Part shown: piece by piece, positions 1 to 5,276 of the stretch | Numbering within the stretch: position 1 is the stretch's first letter | Layout: every line of letters begins with the position of its first letter | NCBI GenBank assembly: GCA_934675225.1 | Contig: CAKUQA010000123.1 | Span: forward strand, 1-5,276 | DNA length: 5,276 nt | Direction: 5' to 3' | Source of the DNA: an uncultured Candidatus Melainabacteria bacterium | Lineage (GTDB): Bacteria; Cyanobacteriota; Vampirovibrionia; Gastranaerophilales; Gastranaerophilaceae | Notes under the pieces: generated by a model | Told to the model about the DNA's origin: nothing | What the model saw: only the letters and a program-made list of their open reading frames with translations | Database searches by the model: none | Made by a program: the position numbers and the translations under genes

Positions 1-771
1 CTGACCAACCTTCATATTACGTAATTGATTTTCTTTATAATTTGCTACAACCCAAACATTTTCAGGAACAATTACAAATAAAGGTGTTCCAACATTAACA
101 TACATACCTTTTTCAACTTTTCTTGAAGAAACTGTACCTGTTTGCGGTGCATATATATTTGTATAAGAAAGATTTAATTTTGCTTTATCTCTCTGAGCTT
201 TAATTTCTTTCAAATCAGCATCAGCAACTTTATTTCCACCTTGTGACAACAAAGCTTCTTCTGATTGAGTCAAATTAGCTTGAGCAGTTTCATATTTTGC
301 TTGAGCAGCATCAAGTGTTTGCTTTGAAACTGCACCTTGAGCGTACAAGTTTTTATATCTGTCTAAATCTTTTTTAGCAACATCAATATTGGTCTGCATA
401 GCTTTGAAGTTTGCTTTTGCATTCTTTTGGTTTAGTAAAGTTTTTTCATATTTTGCTTCTGCTTGTGCAAGTGCAATCTCATAATCAGCAGGATCAATCT
501 TTGCAACTAAATCACCTTCTTTTACTTTTTGGTTATCAGTTACGTAAGATTCGATAATTTGCCCACTAACACGAGGAGCAACCTGAACTGTTGTAGTTTC
601 TACATAAGCATCATCAGTAGATTGATAAATCATAGAATCATGTATTATATAACCTGCTGCAGCCGCAACTATCAACCCTACACCAATTAAAATAAACCTT
701 TTAAACGGTTTATGTTCCTCTTTTACTTCTTCTTGTTGATTTTCTTCAACATTCTTATTCTGTTCTTCCAT
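1..771 (-). CDS. EmrA/HlyD-family membrane-fusion (adaptor) subunit of a multidrug efflux pump, 3' end outside window
   Basis: This is the N-terminal 257 codons of a periplasmic adaptor that would link an inner-membrane pump to an outer-membrane channel. An acidic cytoplasmic tail (residues 1-22) leads to one membrane anchor (about 26-43). The EmrA/HlyD signature DDAYVET starts at 53. The first lipoyl half follows (VAPRVSGQI at 64-72, VKEGDLVAKIDPADYE at 83-98). An alpha-helical coiled-coil hairpin rich in Ala, Gln and Lys covers about 98-200. The second lipoyl half comes next (YAPQTGTVSSRKVEKG at 207-222), then the start of the beta-barrel (WVVANYKENQL at 240-250). EmrA proteins are about 390 residues, so roughly a third is missing to the left only because the window ends. 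ATG at 771-769 has GAGG five bases upstream. The gene lies 28 bp after the MarR gene, very likely in one operon. An EmrB-like MFS gene is expected next; a different pump class cannot be excluded. The family call is firm and the substrate unknown. Confidence 0.93.
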   Translation of the reverse strand, partial: MEEQNKNVEENQQEEVKEEHKPFKRFILIGVGLIVAAAAGYIIHDSMIYQSTDDAYVETTTVQVAPRVSGQIIESYVTDNQKVKEGDLVAKIDPADYEIALAQAEAKYEKTLLNQKNAKANFKAMQTNIDVAKKDLDRYKNLYAQGAVSKQTLDAAQAKYETAQANLTQSEEALLSQGGNKVADADLKEIKAQRDKAKLNLSYTNIYAPQTGTVSSRKVEKGMYVNVGTPLFVIVPENVWVVANYKENQLRNMKVGQ

Positions 772-799
772 TCTTACCTCTTTATTTTTTCTGTATAAA

Positions 800-1264
800 T
801 TATATATTAGTTTCTACAATTTTTTCTAATTCTAACCTAAAAGCCCTCAAAATATCTCTAACTTTGTCAACATCCTCCGGTGGCAGTTTTTTGGTAACTC
901 CACTCAGGTATGCTTTTATTTTAACATTGACTTCATTAAGTTCTTTTAAGCCATTTTCCGTAATTCCGAGCTTCTTAACCAATCTGTTCTTTTTAGTATC
1001 AATAAATCGTGTAATAAATCCCTTTTGTTCCAATTCATTTAAAATTCTACCGGTATTTGCTCTATCTTTCAGAATAAGTTTTGCTAAATCTCTTTGACAA
1101 ATTCCTGCATTAACAGAAACAGTATCAAGTGCAATATATTCGTCTAATGAAATACTAATATCAAGCTTATTAAACAATTGATTTGTTAACATTTTCATCA
1201 ATCTTGATGTTTGTTCAAGCTCATAATGTATACTGTCTGTGTAATGTCCAATGCAATCTGACAC
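800..1264 (-). CDS. MarR-family winged helix-turn-helix transcriptional regulator
   Basis: This is a 154-residue regulator of the MarR type: a small dimeric repressor whose DNA binding is usually relieved by small aromatic or toxic ligands. The N-terminal helix (about 10-33) would form the dimer interface with the C-terminal helices (about 105-150). The winged helix spans about 38-102: helix two with QRDLAKLI (57-64), the recognition helix DRANTGRILNELEQKGFI (67-84), and a wing with the typical DTKKNR (89-94) followed by KLGITENG, matching the family pattern D-x-R-x-x-R then LT-x-x-G. The frame remains open to a TTG at 1285, but I chose GTG at 1264-1262 because AAAGGA lies six bases upstream of it and no ribosome site precedes the TTG. 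It sits first in the operon with the adaptor gene and faces the outer membrane factor gene, so it most likely represses both. It has two Cys (4 and 56); a redox-sensing role is possible but unsupported. Confidence 0.92.
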   Translation of the reverse strand: MSDCIGHYTDSIHYELEQTSRLMKMLTNQLFNKLDISISLDEYIALDTVSVNAGICQRDLAKLILKDRANTGRILNELEQKGFITRFIDTKKNRLVKKLGITENGLKELNEVNVKIKAYLSGVTKKLPPEDVDKVRDILRAFRLELEKIVETNI

Positions 1265-1270
1265 GAGTTT

Positions 1271-1276
1271 TCCTTT
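1271..1276 (-). promoter_or_regulatory. Ribosome binding site that selects the GTG start of the MarR gene
   Basis: On the minus strand AAAGGA is followed by a six-base spacer (AAACTC) and GTG at 1264. It lies inside the longer reading frame that begins with TTG at 1285. Nothing resembling a Shine-Dalgarno sequence precedes that TTG, so this site favours the shorter, 154-residue product. Confidence 0.65.
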
Positions 1277-1308
1277 ATTTTTCAAATTTGTTTTATTATT
1301 TCAATTTA

Positions 1309-1340
1309 TGTTGTAAAAAAAATATGTTGCATTTACAACA
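1309..1340. promoter_or_regulatory. Putative MarR-type operator with three half-sites in the divergent spacer
   Basis: TGTTGTAAA at 1309-1317 is repeated exactly in inverted orientation as TTTACAACA at 1332-1340. Between them a second TGTTG (1325-1329) pairs with the same CAACA (1336-1340), making a compact TGTTG-N6-CAACA palindrome of 16 bp. The two left-hand half-sites share TATGTTG and begin 15 bp apart. MarR dimers typically bind palindromes of about 16-20 bp located between the regulator gene and its divergent target, which is exactly this setting. Binding by the neighbouring regulator is inferred from position and symmetry only. Confidence 0.6.
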
Positions 1341-1355
1341 ATATTATGCTAACAT
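1327..1355 (+). promoter_or_regulatory. Possible rightward promoter for the outer membrane factor gene
   Basis: TTGCAT (1327-1332), a 17-bp spacer and TAACAT (1350-1355) with a TG one base upstream (extended -10). The -35 box lies inside the putative operator, so a bound repressor would block it. An equally spaced alternative is TTTACA (1332-1337) with TAGGAT (1355-1360). The region is AT-rich, so chance matches are likely. Confidence 0.35.
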
Positions 1356-1374
1356 AGGATTATTAAAAATGCAA
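1346..1374 (-). promoter_or_regulatory. Possible leftward promoter for the marR-adaptor operon
   Basis: Read on the minus strand, TTGCAT (1374-1369), a 17-bp spacer and TAGCAT (1351-1346). Its -10 box overlaps the -10 of the proposed rightward promoter, and the operator would lie at or just after its start site. This is a consensus match by eye in AT-rich DNA. Confidence 0.3.
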
Positions 1375-1413
1375 GTAGATTTTTTAAACGAAATTAATAA
1401 GGATAAAAATTAA

Positions 1414-2826
1414 ATGAAAAAGATTATAACAACAGCATTATTAGCAAGTATGTTAAGCATGACAATCATGCCTGCACTTGCAGTAACCGAAAAAAGTACA
1501 ACAACCCCAAAACAATTTAAAAGCATGGTTACTAAAAACAAAAAGAACCAACAATCTGATGACTACAAATTTGCTTATGTAAATATGAATTGGTGGGGAA
1601 ATTTTAATGATGATTTATTAAATAGTTATATAGAAAAGGCTATTGTTAATAATTACGACCTTAAAATGGCAACAATAAATGTTGAAGAATATTACCAAAA
1701 TGTAAAACTTCAATTTGCAAATGAATTACCTTCTGCCGTTGCAGGAGTTGGCCCGGGAGTATTTAAAGCCCCAGGCTCAACAAAAACACAAGCTGCATTT
1801 GGTTTGCCGGTAATTGTTCAATATGAAGCCGATATTTTCTTAAAAAATCATAACAAAACAAAAGCTGTGAAAAAATTGTATGAAGGTTCAAAACTTGATG
1901 AACGAGCAGCATATATTTCCGTAGCTTCTGCCGTTGGTTCAACTTATTTTAACATTGTAAACCTTGATAAAATGATTTCACTTCAAGAAGAAATCGTTAA
2001 AATAAGACAAGAAATTTACAACCTTATGCTTGCAAGAAACAAAGAAGGTTTAACATCAACATCCGACACAATAAAAGCAAACAAAGCATTGGTTCAAGGT
2101 CAAACAGACTTAATTGAATTAAAGAAAAACAGAGAAAAAATGCTACACCAATTTTGTGTTCTTATTGGCGAAAGTCCGGAAAATGCAAATACAATTAAAA
2201 GAAATTCTCTTGATAGCATGAATTATCAATTGGCAATTCCATCCCAAATACCATCTGAAATTATCACACAAAGACCTGACTATATGAGAGCAGAATTAAT
2301 GGTTGAAAAAGCCGGACTTGACGTAAAAATAGCAAAAAAAGAATTTTTACCATCTATAAACATTCTTGGTGGTGCTTTGTTTAATGCTAATGATATAGGT
2401 AGTTTGTTCACAACCAAAAACATGCTCCTTGGTTTCGGTGGCGGTTTAATGACTCCGTTATTCCAAGGTGGTTCATTAATTGCAAACTTAAGACTAAAAA
2501 AAGAAACTTATGAAAGAATCTTGCAAGACTACTACAAAACAAACTTAACCGCTATTCAGGAAGTAAATGACGCATTAGTAGCATCAAGATTAGATAAAGA
2601 CAAAATGACACAAACAACAAAACAATATAATTTAGAAAAATCTGATTATAAATATAATGAAAAGAAATTTAATCAGGGAACAATTTCTAAACTTGACTTA
2701 ATTCAATATAAAGAAAATTTATTAACAATTGAAAAACTTGTTGCTCAACAAAAAATTGAATGCATGACTGATGCAATCAGTTTATATAAAGCCACAGGAA
2801 GTAAACCTTATGACTATGTAAACTAA
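1414..2826 (+). CDS. Outer membrane factor (TolC/OprM/NodT family) of a tripartite efflux system
   Basis: This 470-residue protein would form the trimeric outer-membrane channel and periplasmic tunnel that exports substrates handed over by the adaptor and pump. A Sec signal peptide occupies residues 1-23: KK, a hydrophobic core, and ALA at 21-23 as a signal peptidase I site. There is no lipobox cysteine, unlike many NodT/OprM relatives. A Lys/Asn/Gln-rich segment follows, then the family start WWGNFNDDLL (60-69) and AIVNNYDLKMA. Two OEP repeats follow, about 62-250 and 275-465. The second opens with the hallmark RPDYMRAE (287-294) and FLPSINILGG, and ends with FNQGTISKLDLIQYKENLL and LYKATG. 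Length is normal for the family. ATG is chosen because the signal peptide starts there; AAGGA (1399-1403) lies ten bases upstream, a rather long spacing. It is divergent from the MarR and adaptor genes, is probably co-regulated with them, and is closed by the terminator at 2877-2907. Confidence 0.94.
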   Translation: MKKIITTALLASMLSMTIMPALAVTEKSTTTPKQFKSMVTKNKKNQQSDDYKFAYVNMNWWGNFNDDLLNSYIEKAIVNNYDLKMATINVEEYYQNVKLQFANELPSAVAGVGPGVFKAPGSTKTQAAFGLPVIVQYEADIFLKNHNKTKAVKKLYEGSKLDERAAYISVASAVGSTYFNIVNLDKMISLQEEIVKIRQEIYNLMLARNKEGLTSTSDTIKANKALVQGQTDLIELKKNREKMLHQFCVLIGESPENANTIKRNSLDSMNYQLAIPSQIPSEIITQRPDYMRAELMVEKAGLDVKIAKKEFLPSINILGGALFNANDIGSLFTTKNMLLGFGGGLMTPLFQGGSLIANLRLKKETYERILQDYYKTNLTAIQEVNDALVASRLDKDKMTQTTKQYNLEKSDYKYNEKKFNQGTISKLDLIQYKENLLTIEKLVAQQKIECMTDAISLYKATGSKPYDYVN

Positions 2827-2850
2827 AAATCACATATAATCATCACCTCT

Positions 2851-2873
2851 TTACTTTAAATATTTTAAAGTAA
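2851..2873 (+). other. AT-only-loop hairpin just after the outer membrane factor gene
   Basis: TTACTTTAAA (2851-2860) and TTTAAAGTAA (2864-2873) form a perfect 10-bp stem with a three-base loop, 24 bases after the stop codon. No T-run follows, so it is not itself a classical terminator. It may protect the transcript 3' end together with the terminator directly downstream. Confidence 0.6.
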
Positions 2874-2876
2874 TGC

Positions 2877-2907
2877 GCCGGCAAAGCTCACTATTTGTCG
2901 GCTTTTT
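2877..2907 (+). terminator. Rho-independent terminator of the outer membrane factor gene
   Basis: GCCGGCAAA (2877-2885) pairs with TTTGTCGGC (2894-2902) as a nine-pair stem with one G-T wobble and an eight-base loop. It is followed at once by five T (2903-2907). It ends the rightward efflux transcript about 50 bases after the stop codon and separates it from dnaK. Confidence 0.88.
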
Positions 2908-2966
2908 ATTATAAATTTTAAATTTACTTCATCCTGCACCAATTTGGGACGAGAGTAGATTTATAT

Positions 2967-3073
2967 CGTCATTCTGAGCGAAGAATCTTTACCCTCTCCT
3001 AAATTAGGAGAGGGTAGGGTGAGGTCTTAAATTCACCAGCCATGCGATGTTTCGGCTCCGCCTCAACATGACG
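2967..3073. repeat. Imperfect inverted repeat flanking a smaller palindrome
   Basis: CGTCATTCTGAG (2967-2978) is matched at 10 of 12 positions by the reverse complement of CTCAACATGACG (3062-3073). The similarity continues loosely inward: GCGAAGAATC on the left against the complement of GATGTTTCGGC on the right. From general familiarity, CGTCATTCTGAG-type sequences are common short intergenic repeats in metagenome-derived genomes. The two arms look like oppositely oriented, diverged copies of one unit. Confidence 0.6.
2992..3014. repeat. Perfect 11-bp-arm palindrome (CCCTCTCC type)
   Basis: CCCTCTCCTAA (2992-3002) and TTAGGAGAGGG (3004-3014) are exact inverted copies around a single A. The pairing can extend two bases outward (2990-2991 with 3015-3016). 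No T-run follows on either strand, so it is a repeat core rather than a terminator. The following GGTGAGG at 3018-3024 recurs at the right end of the next module. Confidence 0.8.
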
Positions 3074-3074
3074 G

Positions 3075-3204
3075 AAAAATTTCCCTCGCCCCTTCGGAGA
3101 GGCGGATTGTGAGCTGAGGGCGCACAGCCTTGCAAAAGTGCAAGTCTGTGCAGACCTGTTAAACGCGACCAACCAAGCAGGGCATGGTGAGGGGTTAAAT
3201 TTTT
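3075..3204. repeat. MITE-like module of about 130 bp with imperfect inverted ends
   Basis: The left end AAAAATTTCCCTCGCC (from about 3076) is mirrored by the right end, where GGTGAGGG (3186-3193) is followed by GTT and AAATTTTT. The ends therefore share an A/T block and a CCCTC-type block, with three extra bases on the right. Inside lie a small imperfect hairpin around CTTCGG (about 3086-3103) and the strong hairpin at 3122-3151. There is no transposase frame. The element is non-coding; mobility is an inference from the end structure and the abrupt rise in G+C. Confidence 0.5.
3122..3151. repeat. Strong two-part hairpin inside the MITE-like module
   Basis: GCACAG (3122-3127) pairs with CTGTGC (3146-3151) and CTTGCA (3129-3134) pairs with TGCAAG (3139-3144). 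The result is 12 pairs interrupted by one C/T mismatch, closing on a four-base AAAG loop. No T-run follows. It could fold as RNA or as cruciform DNA; no function is evident. Confidence 0.75.
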
Positions 3205-3294
3205 TAAAATATTAATTTTTTGTTTATTTTTTTTATATTCTCCAAAATCAATGTTATAACATATATAGTTAAAGAGAAAATAAATGAAAAGGAG
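3205..3294 (+). promoter_or_regulatory. AT-rich leader of dnaK with palindrome and Shine-Dalgarno site
   Basis: After the repeat mosaic the sequence becomes almost pure A/T. ATGTTATAACAT (3251-3262) is a perfect 12-bp palindrome containing a TATAAC that could serve as a -10 box. TATAGT (3264-3269) is another candidate, and neither has a convincing -35 at normal spacing. AAGGAG (3289-3294) is a full Shine-Dalgarno match, 11 bases before the dnaK ATG. No CIRCE inverted repeat (TTAGCACTC-N9-GAGTGCTAA) is present, so HrcA control of the usual kind is not supported. Confidence 0.45.
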
Positions 3295-3302
3295 ATAATT
3301 AA

Positions 3303-5153
<1,851 letters not shown>

Positions 5154-5168
5154 ATAGAATAAAGATAT

Positions 5169-5205
5169 AAAAAGCCTTGGATTTATTCAAATCTGGGGCT
5201 TTTTT
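5169..5205 (+). terminator. Rho-independent terminator of dnaK
   Basis: AAAAAGCC (5169-5176) pairs with GGCTTTTT (5197-5204). The inner TTGGATTT (5177-5184) pairs with AAATCTGG (5189-5196) through five regular pairs and three G-T wobbles, giving a continuous 16-pair stem on an ATTC loop. The 3' arm ends in a run of six T. It lies 24 bases after the stop codon and, with no gene between, makes dnaK monocistronic at its 3' end. Confidence 0.9.
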
Positions 5206-5212
5206 GTATCTG

Positions 5213-5276
5213 CCTTTATCCCAACTAACTATTCGCTAACAATATTTATGGTAAAATTATACAGTTGGAATAAGGG
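5213..5276. repeat. Imperfect inverted repeat at the right edge, around a possible promoter
   Basis: CCTTTATCCCAACT (5213-5226) pairs with AGTTGGAATAAGGG (5263-5276) over 14 positions, with one mismatch and one G-T wobble. The 36-base A/T-rich centre contains TGG directly before TAAAAT (5252-5257), an extended -10-like element, without a clear -35. The window ends exactly at the right arm, so the arm may be longer. It may be the operator and promoter of a downstream gene or another small repeat. Confidence 0.45.

Larger units (their letters stand above)
2930..3204. repeat. GC-rich mosaic of short intergenic inverted repeats, no gene
   Basis: This part of the 479-base gap between the outer membrane factor gene and dnaK has no credible reading frame. 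Its core is about 55% G+C against strongly AT-rich flanks. It contains, in order, a diverged inverted pair (2967-2978 with 3062-3073), a perfect hairpin (2992-3014) between them, and a separate module with inverted ends (3075-3204) enclosing another strong hairpin (3122-3151). GGTGAGG-NN-TTAAATT occurs twice in direct orientation (3018-3033 and 3186-3201, 14 of 16 identical), closing both modules. Abrupt composition, nested palindromes and a repeated right end suggest dispersed, mobilisable intergenic repeats. Copy number elsewhere cannot be seen here. Confidence 0.7.

Noticed and set aside
864..1097. Open frame of 77 codons on the plus strand
   Set aside because: It lies antisense within the MarR gene. 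Its low-complexity Ser/Phe/Leu composition is typical of a shadow frame, and it has no ribosome site.
1283..1285. TTG as start of the MarR gene (161 residues)
   Set aside because: No ribosome site lies upstream, whereas GTG at 1264 has AAAGGA at ideal spacing. The seven extra residues add nothing conserved.
1183..1413. Open frame of 76 codons on the plus strand ending at the channel gene start
   Set aside because: Its first third is antisense to the MarR gene, and it then runs across the promoter and operator spacer. Only its last 14 codons are kept as a weak upstream-frame finding.
3122..3151. tRNA or other classical RNA gene
   Set aside because: There is a single hairpin only, with no cloverleaf, T-arm consensus or CCA end, and it sits within a repeat module.
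2930..3204. CRISPR array in the repeat-rich gap
   Set aside because: The repeats are inverted, of unequal length and nested. There is no series of equal direct repeats with equal spacers and no cas gene.
3284..3298. Mini-frame ATG-AAA-AGG-AGA-TAA in the dnaK leader
   Set aside because: It contains the dnaK Shine-Dalgarno sequence itself and has no ribosome site of its own. It is most simply a by-product of the AAGGAG motif.

Overview
The window looks like chromosomal DNA from an AT-rich bacterium with an outer membrane. The coding regions strongly prefer A/T-ending codons. An outer-membrane-factor protein with a cleavable signal peptide shows that the cell is diderm. The DnaK, however, lacks the insertion of roughly two dozen residues in the ATPase domain that most classical Gram-negative DnaKs carry. 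Low-GC diderms outside Proteobacteria fit this combination, for example Vampirovibrionia/Gastranaerophilales, Negativicutes, Fusobacteria or similar groups. This placement is inference; the sequence alone does not settle it.

Left part (1-2907): a divergent tripartite efflux locus. A MarR-family regulator gene (800-1264, minus) is followed 28 bp downstream by an EmrA/HlyD-type membrane-fusion (adaptor) gene, which runs off the left edge of the window (1-771, minus). An outer membrane factor of the TolC/OprM/NodT family (1414-2826, plus) is transcribed the other way. The roughly 150-bp divergent spacer holds a palindromic, MarR-operator-like element (TGTTG-N6-CAACA plus a third half-site) and plausible overlapping promoters. 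One MarR dimer could therefore control both transcripts. The inner-membrane pump, probably an EmrB-like MFS protein, is expected just beyond the left edge but is not in the window. The outer membrane factor gene ends at a clear Rho-independent terminator.

Middle (2908-3305): a gene-free stretch. Its core (about 2930-3204) is much richer in G+C (about 55% over 3041-3180) than the genes. It is built of short, interlocking inverted repeats that look like several small dispersed intergenic repeats or MITE-like pieces packed side by side. The AT-rich remainder is the dnaK leader, with a 12-bp palindrome and a strong Shine-Dalgarno sequence.

Right part (3306-5276): a full-length dnaK (612 codons) standing alone. 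It has no CIRCE element and no grpE or dnaJ next to it, and it ends at a strong Rho-independent terminator. A small hairpin encloses its stop codon. The last 65 bases carry an imperfect inverted repeat around a possible extended -10 promoter for a gene outside the window.

The protein-coding content is conventional. The most interesting parts are the operator architecture, the repeat mosaic and the combination of an insert-less DnaK with an outer membrane efflux duct.
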